Shown here in pieces: positions 1 to 5,592 of a stretch of DNA of 6,622 bases (the first letter of the stretch is position 1; every line of letters begins with the position of its first letter). Made by a program: the position numbers and the translations under genes. The DNA is taken from positions 1 to 6,622 of the forward strand of contig CAKSSZ010000085.1 of NCBI GenBank assembly GCA_934489915.1, in the 5' to 3' direction. A model generated the notes under the pieces. That model was not told where the DNA came from. It saw only the letters and a program-made list of their open reading frames with translations, and made no database searches. The DNA comes from an uncultured Clostridia bacterium. GTDB taxonomy: Bacteria > Bacillota > Clostridia > HGM11514.

Positions 1-437
1 CAGCCAAGCAAGAATTTGATCTAGTCATTTTAAACGCCCCCCTCCCCGGGGAGCTGGGGCATGAGCTGGCGCTGCAGCTTTCTGCCCGCTCTACCGTTTT
101 GTTTTTGGTAAAAGAGGAAATTGCCGCAAGCATTTCCGAAAAGATAAGCAGCAGGGGAATCTTGGTGCTGGCAAAGCCCTTGCAAAAATCCCTGCTCCAG
201 CAAGCGGTACAGCTGGCGCTTTCCAGCCGCCGCAGGGAATCGGCGCTTCGGGAGGAAAACCTGCGGCTGCAAAATAAAATTTCAGAGATGAAGCTAATCA
301 ACCGGGCAAAATGCGTGTTGATTCAATACTTAAAGCTTACCGAGGAGCAGGCTCATCATTACATTGAAAAACAGGCCATGGATCTGCGGTGCAAAAAAGC
401 ACAGGTGGCAGAAACCATTTTGACCATGTATGAATAA
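1..437 (+). CDS. ANTAR-domain response regulator (RNA-binding antiterminator), 5'-truncated by window edge
   Basis: The reading frame is open from the window edge (first full codon at 3) to TAA at 435-437, giving 144 visible residues. Visible residues 1 to about 70 are the second half of a receiver domain: beta-3 (FDLVILNAPLPG), beta-4 (TVLFLV) and the conserved lysine motif AKP at about 57-59. A basic, helical linker (SSRRR...LREENLRLQNK) likely forms a coiled coil. Residues about 92-141 are the three-helix ANTAR fold (NRAKCVLIQY ... EEQAHHYIEKQAMD ... QVAETIL). ANTAR proteins bind paired hexaloop RNA hairpins and prevent transcription termination, often of nitrogen-related genes. The residue at the phosphoacceptor position is Asn (codon 33-35) instead of Asp, so control by phosphorylation is doubtful. 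The TTG at 99 is not the start, because receiver sequence continues upstream of it. The 21-nt gap to dapF suggests co-transcription, but a functional link to lysine/cell-wall synthesis is not shown. Confidence 0.9.
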   Translation, partial: AKQEFDLVILNAPLPGELGHELALQLSARSTVLFLVKEEIAASISEKISSRGILVLAKPLQKSLLQQAVQLALSSRRRESALREENLRLQNKISEMKLINRAKCVLIQYLKLTEEQAHHYIEKQAMDLRCKKAQVAETILTMYE

Positions 438-458
438 AGGTAGAAAGAAGGAATTTCC

Positions 459-1310
459 ATGGAATTACACTTCACCAAAATGCATGGCTGCGGGAACGAT
501 TATATTTATTTTGATTGCTTTCAGCAGCCCATTTTTCATCCGGAGGAGTTAAGCATCCGGCTGTCCGACCGACATAAAAGCATTGGCGGGGACGGGATTG
601 TGCTGATCTGCCCCTCTGAAATTGCAGATGTCAAAATGCGGATGTTCAACGCAGACGGCAGTGAAGGAAAAATGTGCGGCAACGCCATCCGCTGCGTGGG
701 GAAATACGTCTACGAGCATAGTTACGTGAAACATTCATCCCTCACAGTAGAAACCTTAAGCGGTATCAAACACCTGACCCTGCTGATTTCAGACGGGAAG
801 GTACAGGAGGTAACGGTGAATATGGGAGAAGCCTCTTTTCAGGCAAAGGCAGTCCCTGTCCTCACCGACAAAGAAGAGATGATTTGCTCTCCCCTCTTGG
901 TCAACGGTCATGAATTTCACGTCACCTGCCTGTCGATGGGAAACCCCCACTGCGTGGTCTACTGTGAGGATCCGGATCTGTTAAAAATAGAAGAAATCGG
1001 CCCCTCTTTTGAAAACCACCCTCTTTTCCCGGAGAAAATCAATACGGAATTTATTCAGGTCATCGACCCGCACACCTTAAAGATGCGGGTTTGGGAACGG
1101 GGCAGCGGAGAAACAATGGCATGCGGCACCGGCGCCTGCGCCGCCGTCGCCGCTTCAGTCAAAAACGGATTCTGCCCGGAAGGGGAAGAAGTTACCGTAT
1201 TGCTGCGGGGTGGCTCATTAAAGATCCGATACACCCCGGAGCACGTCATTATGACCGGTGGGGCAGAAATTGCATTTCAAGGAACCGTAGAGGAGGAAAA
1301 CCAAGCATGA
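459..1310 (+). CDS. dapF: diaminopimelate epimerase DapF
   Basis: DapF interconverts LL- and meso-2,6-diaminopimelate in the cytosol without a cofactor, using two cysteines as acid and base. The 283-residue length is typical of the family. Visible signatures are the N-terminal KMHGCGNDY (residues 7-15), FNADGSEGKMCGNAIRC (about 63-79) with the first catalytic Cys73, MGNPHCV (160-166), and ERGSGETMACGTGACA (213-228) with the second catalytic Cys222. The two homologous halves of the fold are both complete. ATG at 459 is preceded by GAAGGA at 447-452 with 6 nt spacing. The gene lies 21 nt after the ANTAR regulator, and its TGA overlaps the dapL ATG (ATGA at 1307-1310), so translational coupling with dapL is likely. 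Enzymes for two consecutive pathway steps are therefore encoded together. Nothing is missing or frameshifted. Confidence 0.97.
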   Translation: MELHFTKMHGCGNDYIYFDCFQQPIFHPEELSIRLSDRHKSIGGDGIVLICPSEIADVKMRMFNADGSEGKMCGNAIRCVGKYVYEHSYVKHSSLTVETLSGIKHLTLLISDGKVQEVTVNMGEASFQAKAVPVLTDKEEMICSPLLVNGHEFHVTCLSMGNPHCVVYCEDPDLLKIEEIGPSFENHPLFPEKINTEFIQVIDPHTLKMRVWERGSGETMACGTGACAAVAASVKNGFCPEGEEVTVLLRGGSLKIRYTPEHVIMTGGAEIAFQGTVEEENQA

Positions 1311-2482
1311 AAATCAATCGTCATTATCAGGAACTGAAAGAAAATTATTTATTCTCCGAGGTTGCCAAACGAGTGGCAGCCTATACCGCCGCTCACCCGG
1401 ACGCCCCCGTCATCCGATTAGGGATTGGGGATGTGACCCTACCCCTGTGCCGGGCAGCAGTAACAGCAATGGAAGATGCCGCCCGGGAAATGGGTACACC
1501 GGAGGGGTTTCACGGATACGGACCCGAGCAAGGATACGATTTTTTGCGCAACGCCATCCAGGGCTATTATGCCGACCGCGGCGTATCTCTGGAAGCAGAT
1601 GAGATCTTTGTAAGCGACGGCGCCAAAAGTGACCTGGGCAATTGTTTGGATTTGTTTGACCGTGACAATACGGTTTTAGTACCGGATCCGGTTTACCCGG
1701 TGTACGTAGACACCAATTTGATGGCAGGCAGAAAAGTAGTCTACGCCCAAGCCAATGAAGAAAACGGCTTTTTGCCTCTGCCCGACCCCACTCTTGAGGC
1801 AGACCTGATTTACCTCTGCTCCCCTAACAATCCCACCGGTGCAGCCTATTCTGCCGACCAACTCCAGCAATGGGTGGACTACGCCCGGGAGCATAGCGCC
1901 GTTATCCTGTACGATGCAGCCTATGAGGCATTTATCACTGACGACCTTCCTCGGAGTATTTTTGAAATTAAAGGCGCCAAGGAATGTGCCATTGAATTTT
2001 GCTCCTTTTCCAAAACCGCCGGTTTTACCGGCACTCGTTGCGGTTATACCGTTGTTCCTCACACATTGGTGCGGGAAGGAATGTCTCTCAATAAAATGTG
2101 GCTCCGCCGCCAGTGCACGAAGTTTAACGGCGTGCCCTACTTGGTACAGCGCGGAGCGGCAGCGGTTCTCACCCCCGAAGGGCAGGCAGAAATTAAGCAA
2201 GAAATCGCCTACTATCAAAAAAACGCCGCCATTTTGTCCCATGCGCTGGATGAATTGGGCATTTGGTATACCGGCGGAAAAAATTCTCCTTATATTTGGC
2301 TGAAATGCGGCATGCCTTCCTGGGATTTCTTTGATCTCCTGCTGCAGCAAGGGAACCTTGTCGGAACCCCCGGTGCGGGCTTTGGCGAAAACGGTGAAGG
2401 ATTTTTCCGTCTCACCGCCTTTGGCAATCAGAAAAATACCAAGGAAGCAGTATCCCGGCTGAAAACCTTACTCCGGCGGTAA
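1307..2482 (+). CDS. dapL: LL-diaminopimelate aminotransferase DapL
   Basis: DapL is a PLP-dependent class I/II (fold type I) aminotransferase. It converts tetrahydrodipicolinate plus glutamate directly to LL-diaminopimelate, bypassing the acylated DapD/DapE branch, and its product is the substrate of DapF encoded just upstream. Visible signatures over 391 residues are RLGIGDVTLPL (37-47), FHGYGPEQGYDFLR (68-81), VSDGAKSDLGN (102-112), PDPVYPVYVDTN (126-137), SPNNPTGA (172-179) with the cofactor-contacting Asn, LYDAAYEAF (201-209) with Asp203 for the pyridine nitrogen, and SFSKTAGFTGTRCGY (233-247) with Schiff-base Lys236. The length is slightly below the roughly 410 residues of plant/chlamydial forms. 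The ATG at 1307 is chosen because AGGAGG sits at 1291-1296 and the coding match begins there (MKINRHYQEL). The frame is open back to 1091, but that stretch is out-of-frame dapF sequence. No convincing terminator follows. Confidence 0.95.
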   Translation: MKINRHYQELKENYLFSEVAKRVAAYTAAHPDAPVIRLGIGDVTLPLCRAAVTAMEDAAREMGTPEGFHGYGPEQGYDFLRNAIQGYYADRGVSLEADEIFVSDGAKSDLGNCLDLFDRDNTVLVPDPVYPVYVDTNLMAGRKVVYAQANEENGFLPLPDPTLEADLIYLCSPNNPTGAAYSADQLQQWVDYAREHSAVILYDAAYEAFITDDLPRSIFEIKGAKECAIEFCSFSKTAGFTGTRCGYTVVPHTLVREGMSLNKMWLRRQCTKFNGVPYLVQRGAAAVLTPEGQAEIKQEIAYYQKNAAILSHALDELGIWYTGGKNSPYIWLKCGMPSWDFFDLLLQQGNLVGTPGAGFGENGEGFFRLTAFGNQKNTKEAVSRLKTLLRR

Positions 2483-2502
2483 AAGCTTTTGCAAAAAAGG
2501 TG

Positions 2503-2531
2503 TTGACAACCGTCAAATTTTGCGGTATAAT
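2503..2531 (+). promoter_or_regulatory. sigma-A promoter for the TPP riboswitch / thiT
   Basis: The -35 box TTGACA (2503-2508) and -10 box TATAAT (2526-2531) both match consensus exactly, with an optimal 17-nt spacer. Transcription should start near 2538-2540, just before the P1 strand of the TPP aptamer. A perfect promoter fits a gene whose control lies downstream, by riboswitch attenuation. It begins 20 nt after the dapL stop codon. Confidence 0.92.
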
Positions 2532-2540
2532 TAACGTGAA

Positions 2541-2635
2541 ATGAATAGGGGAGCTTGTTTTACAGGCTGAGAGGGATTCTGGAGGATCCGACCCGCAACC
2601 TGATTCGGATAATGCCGACGTAGGGAAATATGCAT
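2541..2635 (+). promoter_or_regulatory. TPP (Thi-box) riboswitch aptamer
   Basis: The conserved Thi-box core is readable: GGGG at 2548-2551, CTGAGA at 2567-2572, ACCC at 2591-2594, the CCTGAT segment at 2599-2604, GGATAATGCC at 2607-2616 and CGTAGGGAA at 2619-2627. Helices that can be drawn are P1 (2541-2547 with 2629-2635, one mismatch), P2 (GGG with CCC), P3 (2552-2557 with 2563-2568), an optional P3a hairpin (GGATTC 2574-2579 with GGATCC 2584-2589) and P4/P5 (TCGG 2605-2608 with CCGA 2615-2618). The RNA binds thiamine pyrophosphate. With the terminator that follows and thiT downstream, it should switch off thiamine uptake when TPP is abundant. Confidence 0.96.
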
Positions 2636-2666
2636 GGTTTCATCAGAGCTGCGGAATTTTATTTCC
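2624..2666 (+). promoter_or_regulatory. candidate antiterminator helix of the TPP riboswitch
   Basis: GGAAATA (2624-2630) is perfectly complementary to TATTTCC (2660-2666). The left strand overlaps the conserved GGGAA of the aptamer and the start of the P1 3' strand. The right strand is the inner 3' arm of the terminator hairpin. The helix is therefore exclusive with both the TPP-bound fold and the inner terminator stem, as expected for an antiterminator formed at low TPP. It is only 7 bp and leaves the outer terminator stem (AGAGCTG/CAGCTCT) intact on paper, so this is an inference from complementarity. Confidence 0.5.
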
Positions 2667-2678
2667 ACAGCTCTTTTC
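2645..2678 (+). terminator. riboswitch-controlled intrinsic terminator
   Basis: The arms AGAGCTG (2645-2651) and CAGCTCT (2668-2674) pair perfectly. After one C/A mismatch the stem continues with GGAA (2653-2656) and TTCC (2663-2666), closing a short A/T loop. A T-rich stretch (TTTTCTCTGTTCATTTT) follows. The hairpin lies 9 nt after the aptamer and well before thiT, so it is the likely expression platform. The U-tract is broken by C and G residues, so termination may be incomplete. Confidence 0.85.
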
Positions 2679-2804
2679 TCTGTTCATTTTCATCTCACAG
2701 CCACCCGCTCACCGGCCGGGAGATGGAAAGGATCTGTTTTGTCCCGAGCAATCAAAGGGCAAGGGTCCTGATAAATTCTAAGTGAGCAGAAAGGATTTTT
2801 GATT
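2679..2804 (+). other. thiT leader downstream of the riboswitch terminator
   Basis: This 126-nt stretch between the terminator and the thiT start holds the thiT ribosome site near its end. It also contains a CCGGCCGG palindrome at 2713-2720 and a 20-codon ATG frame at 2723-2785 that has no properly spaced ribosome site. I recognise no second regulatory RNA and no second promoter in it. Confidence 0.5.
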
Positions 2805-3365
2805 ATGAAAAACAGCAAAACGCAAAAAATTGTCATCAGCGCTGTGATGATTGCGCTGGCGGCAGTACTCAGCACCATCAAGGTATGGGAAATGCCCCTG
2901 GGCGGCTCCGTCACTCTGCTCAGCATGCTTCCTATTGTGCTGATTTCCCTGTGCTACGGCGTAAAATGGGGGCTGACTACCTCCTTTCTCTATGCGCTGC
3001 TGCAAATCTTTTTAGATCTGGGCAAGCTCATGTCCTATGGCATGACCCCCTCCATCTGGATTGGCTGTCTGGTTTTTGATTACCTGCTGGCTTACGGTTC
3101 TCTGGGTCTGGCAGGCTTATTCCGCAGCCACGGTTCGGTGGGAGAATGCGGCGGTATTACGCTGGCATTGCTACTACGTTTTATCTCCCATGTCATTTCC
3201 GGCTCTATCTTCTTTGCCGTCTTTTGCCCGGAGGGGTGGAATGTATTCGTGTATTCCATTGCTTACAACGGTACTTATATGCTGCCGGAATTGATCTTTA
3301 CCATGACTGCAGCCGTGTTGCTGCTGCGGGTCAAATCACTGAAGCGATTTATGGCAAATTCCTAA
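2805..3365 (+). CDS. thiT: thiamine ECF transporter S component ThiT (YuaJ family)
   Basis: ThiT is the membrane substrate-binding subunit of an energy-coupling-factor importer. It binds thiamine and uses the shared EcfA/EcfA'/EcfT module, which is not encoded here. The protein of 186 residues is almost entirely hydrophobic, with about six membrane helices. Family signatures are GGSVTLLSMLPIVLISLCYG (33-52), FDYLLAYGSLGLAGLF (91-106), RFISHVISGSIFF (125-137) and YSIAYNGTYMLPE (150-162). His129, Tyr150 and Asn155 align with thiamine-contacting residues of Lactococcus ThiT as I remember them. Asp92 and Phe137 replace Glu84 and Trp133 there, as I recall is usual in Bacillus YuaJ. The start ATG at 2805 has AGAAAGGA at 2788-2795 with 9 nt spacing. 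An in-frame TTG at 2799 is too close to that site. The upstream TPP riboswitch independently supports the thiamine assignment. Confidence 0.95.
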   Translation: MKNSKTQKIVISAVMIALAAVLSTIKVWEMPLGGSVTLLSMLPIVLISLCYGVKWGLTTSFLYALLQIFLDLGKLMSYGMTPSIWIGCLVFDYLLAYGSLGLAGLFRSHGSVGECGGITLALLLRFISHVISGSIFFAVFCPEGWNVFVYSIAYNGTYMLPELIFTMTAAVLLLRVKSLKRFMANS

Positions 3366-3389
3366 CTAAAAATCCAATCAAACAAAAAG

Positions 3390-3430
3390 AGGGCAGTCTG
3401 TGCGTTACACAGACTGCCTTCTTCTCTTTC
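3390..3430. terminator. bidirectional intrinsic terminator between thiT and the convergent cupin gene
   Basis: GGCAGTCTGTG (3392-3402) and CACAGACTGCC (3408-3418) form a perfect 11-bp stem with a 5-nt loop, extended outward by a G-T and an A-T pair. On the + strand it is followed by the pyrimidine-rich CTTCTCTTTCC. On the - strand it is followed by CTCTTTTTGTTTG, a better U-tract. It lies 25 nt after the thiT stop and 19 nt beyond the cupin stop, so it can end both convergent transcripts and is probably stronger for the - strand one. Confidence 0.9.
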
Positions 3431-3438
3431 CTGCTTTC

Positions 3439-3762
3439 TTAAAAAATAACCGTCAACAGCATTTTGAACCGCTCTTTGCCCATCACTGCATGAGGGTGAC
3501 CGGCAGGCATCAAAATAGATTCGCCGGCATGAAGCTCATAATCAACGCCGTCAATGGTCACCTGACCGATCCCGTCCAGACAAAGCACAAATGCGTCTCC
3601 TCCGGACTTATGGGAGCTGATTTCCTCCCCTTTTTCAAAGGCAAACAGGGTCATGCTGACAGCATTGTTCTGCGCCAGTGTTTTGCTGGCAATCTGCCCC
3701 TCCTGATAAGGAATTTGCTCCTTGAGCGATTCCACCTGAGCGGGCTTCATATTTTTCATCAT
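3439..3762 (-). CDS. small single-domain cupin protein
   Basis: The protein of 107 residues forms one cupin beta-barrel. Cupin motif 1 is the stretch EKGEEISSHKSGGDAFVLCLDGIG (about 43-66). Motif 2 is GESILMPAGHPHAV (80-93), with the P-x-G turn and His91. Many metal cupins have a HxH pair in motif 1. Here it reads His51-Lys-Ser, with Asp56 near the position of the usual acidic ligand, so metal binding is uncertain. The start ATG at 3762 is chosen because GGGAGG lies 8 nt upstream. An immediately following ATG and one at 3750 are alternatives, and the longer frame to 3798 has no ribosome site. It lies 47 nt after the HAD gene and before a strong terminator, so it is probably the last gene of the uronate operon. 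The substrate is unknown. KdgF-like unsaturated-uronate conversion is a possibility by context only. Confidence 0.85.
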   Translation of the reverse strand: MMKNMKPAQVESLKEQIPYQEGQIASKTLAQNNAVSMTLFAFEKGEEISSHKSGGDAFVLCLDGIGQVTIDGVDYELHAGESILMPAGHPHAVMGKERFKMLLTVIF

Positions 3763-3809
3763 ATTCCTCGCCTCCCTTTTGCAACTTAGGCTATCCAATC
3801 AGCTGTAAT

Positions 3810-4706
3810 TTATGCATTTTCGACTTCCCAGGGGGGCAGCTCCGGCAGGCAGGCTTCAAATTCTGCAATTCTTGCCGCCTCATATTCCCCGGCATACTTT
3901 CCGGCAAAGAACAAATCCAGTGCCTCCTCATAAAACCGCTTCCAGGAGGTCTCTTCATCTCCCGGATTGATGGGATAGAAAAGGATATGGTTTTCCTTTG
4001 CTGATTTCATATCGCCGGGGGCGTCCCCCACCATGATCATATGATCGTCCGCATATCTGCCCTTCTTTGCCAAGGACAAATGCACGCTTTTGGTCCCCAT
4101 TTCCTGACCGGCAATAACCTTCAGATATTGGTCAATCTGATTCGCTGCCCATTCCTTGGCAATTGCCTCGGTCGGCGTTGCAGAAACTACCAACACATCC
4201 GCTCCCGCATGCGCCTTTGCCAGCGCCTCTCTCGCATAGGGGAAGGGCGGGATGTTGCGGGACATTTTCCGCACGTTTGCGTTGACCTCCTCACTCCAGG
4301 CGAGCGCCTGCTTTAAAATGGGAGACGGATTCTTTTCAATCGCACGGGCAAGGGAAGGGTTCCCCAGCACCTTTTCCCCGGCAATCCATTCCCTCAAATC
4401 AGTTAAATCCGGCATCACAAAGCCCCGCGCCTGCACCTCCGGCCGCTGGGAAAGCAGCTCAAAAAAGCGCACCAACGCCGGAAAACGGTTTAACCCACGG
4501 GTTTTGGAATATAAATTAACAAAGCTCCAGACCTCTCTGGCATACTTGGCATAAGGCTGCAAATCAAACACATTGATCACAGCCGGAGCAAAGCATTCGT
4601 TATGCTTAAAATCCATACTGTCAAATGCGCAGCCGTCCGAGTCTACCCCTACCATAAAATCACAGCTTTTTTCAAAATCGGTTAATACTTTCTCTGGATG
4701 CTCCAC
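3810..4706 (-). CDS. HAD-superfamily hydrolase in uronate operon
   Basis: A 298-residue haloacid dehalogenase-like protein, probably a cytosolic phosphatase. Motif I is VGVDSDGCAFDSM (19-31) with nucleophile Asp22 and acid/base Asp24. Motif II is VVSATPTEA (173-181). A lysine in the 206-215 region probably serves motif III. Motif IV is MVGDAPGDMKSA (225-236) with the Mg-binding acidic residues. Roughly 140 residues between motifs I and II form a large helical C1-type cap, which usually sets substrate choice. A GTG start at 4706 is preferred because AGGAG lies 7 nt upstream. A TTG at 4730 would overlap the uxuB stop but has no good ribosome site. The gene follows uxuB by 20 nt and precedes the cupin, so co-transcription is very likely. 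The substrate is not recognisable from sequence. Dephosphorylation of a phosphorylated sugar acid or pathway side product is a guess from context. Confidence 0.88.
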   Translation of the reverse strand: MEHPEKVLTDFEKSCDFMVGVDSDGCAFDSMDFKHNECFAPAVINVFDLQPYAKYAREVWSFVNLYSKTRGLNRFPALVRFFELLSQRPEVQARGFVMPDLTDLREWIAGEKVLGNPSLARAIEKNPSPILKQALAWSEEVNANVRKMSRNIPPFPYAREALAKAHAGADVLVVSATPTEAIAKEWAANQIDQYLKVIAGQEMGTKSVHLSLAKKGRYADDHMIMVGDAPGDMKSAKENHILFYPINPGDEETSWKRFYEEALDLFFAGKYAGEYEAARIAEFEACLPELPPWEVENA

Positions 4707-4726
4707 TTTGCCTCTCTCCTCTCTGA

Positions 4727-5578
4727 TCAAACCCCGGAATAAGCGGAGAAACCGCCGTCCACCGGAACCACAATTCCGTTCACAAAGCCGGACGCCTTCT
4801 GATCTACCAAATACAGCAGCGTTCCGATCAATTCCTCCGGCTCACCGAACCGATCCATCGGAGTCTGAGACAGAATCTTTTCAGACCGGGCAGTGTAATT
4901 GCCGTTTTCATCTAACAGCAGTCCCTTATTCTGAGCCGTCAGGAAGAAGCCCGGTGCAATGGCGTTCACACGAATGCCCACCTTCGACATATGTACCGCC
5001 AGCCATTGTGTGAAGTTGCTGACTGCCGCTTTCGCGCCGCTGTAAGCCGGTATTCTGGTAAGCGGGCAGAAAGCGTTCATGGAAGAAATGTTAATAATCA
5101 CGCTGCCCGTCTTCCCTAACATATCCTTGCAAAATACCTGAGTGGGCAGCAATGTGCCGATAAAATTCAGGTTAAACACAAATTCAACGCCCTTGGGATC
5201 CAAATCAAAGAAGGTTTTGATTTCGCTGTTTTCCATATCTTCCGGAAACAAATAATCTTTGGTGGTCGTTCCCTTCGGGTTGTTCCCGCCGGCGCCGTTT
5301 AACAAAATATCACAGCTGCCCAGCTTTTCTGCAACAATCTCCCGTGCTGCCTGCAGGCTTTCCAGCTCCAGCACATTAGCGCTCACGCCAATGGCAGTTC
5401 CGCCGTCAGCGCAAATTCCCTCCGCTACCTTTACAGCTGCGTCCTCTCTTAAATCCAGCACCGCAACCTTTGCGCCGGCCTTCGCCAGAGCCTTTGCAAA
5501 CATGGCGCACAGCACGCCGCCCCCGCCGGTCACCACGGCGACCTTATTGTTTAAATCAATTTCAAACGGTAAATTCAT
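4727..5578 (-). CDS. uxuB: D-mannonate oxidoreductase (fructuronate reductase), SDR family
   Basis: This 283-residue short-chain dehydrogenase/reductase closely resembles the Bacillus subtilis UxuB (YjmF) type, in both length and many stretches I recall. It is unlike the longer, polyol-dehydrogenase-type UxuB of E. coli. It reduces D-fructuronate to D-mannonate with NAD(P)H. Visible signatures are the dinucleotide-binding loop VTGGGGVLC (16-24), Asp42 after beta-2, LNGAGGNNP (93-101), a SDR catalytic set with Asn138, Ser165/Ser166 (INISSMNAF), Tyr179 and Lys183 (AYSGAKAA), then VNAIAPGFF (204-212) and the C-terminal PVDGGFSAYSGV. The loop departs from textbook TGxxxGxG, as I recall it does in the Bacillus protein. 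The start ATG at 5578 has GGAGG 8 nt upstream. It begins 14 nt after the uxaC stop, so the product of UxaC is used by the next protein in the operon. Confidence 0.92.
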   Translation of the reverse strand: MNLPFEIDLNNKVAVVTGGGGVLCAMFAKALAKAGAKVAVLDLREDAAVKVAEGICADGGTAIGVSANVLELESLQAAREIVAEKLGSCDILLNGAGGNNPKGTTTKDYLFPEDMENSEIKTFFDLDPKGVEFVFNLNFIGTLLPTQVFCKDMLGKTGSVIINISSMNAFCPLTRIPAYSGAKAAVSNFTQWLAVHMSKVGIRVNAIAPGFFLTAQNKGLLLDENGNYTARSEKILSQTPMDRFGEPEELIGTLLYLVDQKASGFVNGIVVPVDGGFSAYSGV

Positions 5579-5592
5579 TCTTGCTTCCTCCT

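Noticed and set aside
1091..1306. 72-codon N-terminal extension of the dapL frame
   Set aside because: It lies wholly within dapF in another frame, is arginine-rich and unlike any aminotransferase N terminus, and a strong ribosome site precedes the ATG at 1307.
1676..2350. Long open frame on the - strand opposite dapL (224 codons)
   Set aside because: It is antisense to a clearly conserved gene, has no recognisable domain, and is explained by the codon bias of dapL.
2481..2499. AAAAGCTTTTGCAAAAAAG as a dapL terminator
   Set aside because: It can form only very weak A/T hairpins and has no U-tract on the + strand.
2723..2785. 20-codon ATG frame just upstream of thiT, possible leader peptide
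   Set aside because: The only purine-rich site abuts the ATG with no spacing, the peptide has no run of regulatory codons, and the TPP riboswitch already explains control.
3400..3789. + strand open frame across the cupin gene
   Set aside because: It begins in the terminator hairpin and is antisense to the cupin, with no recognisable product.
3763..3798. Upstream extension of the cupin gene to a start at 3798
   Set aside because: The ribosome site GGGAGG lies inside this stretch and is properly spaced for the ATG at 3762, and the extra residues do not fit the cupin fold.
4707..4730. TTG start at 4730 for the HAD gene, overlapping the uxuB stop
   Set aside because: No good ribosome site precedes it, whereas the GTG at 4706 has AGGAG 7 nt upstream, which itself lies in this stretch.
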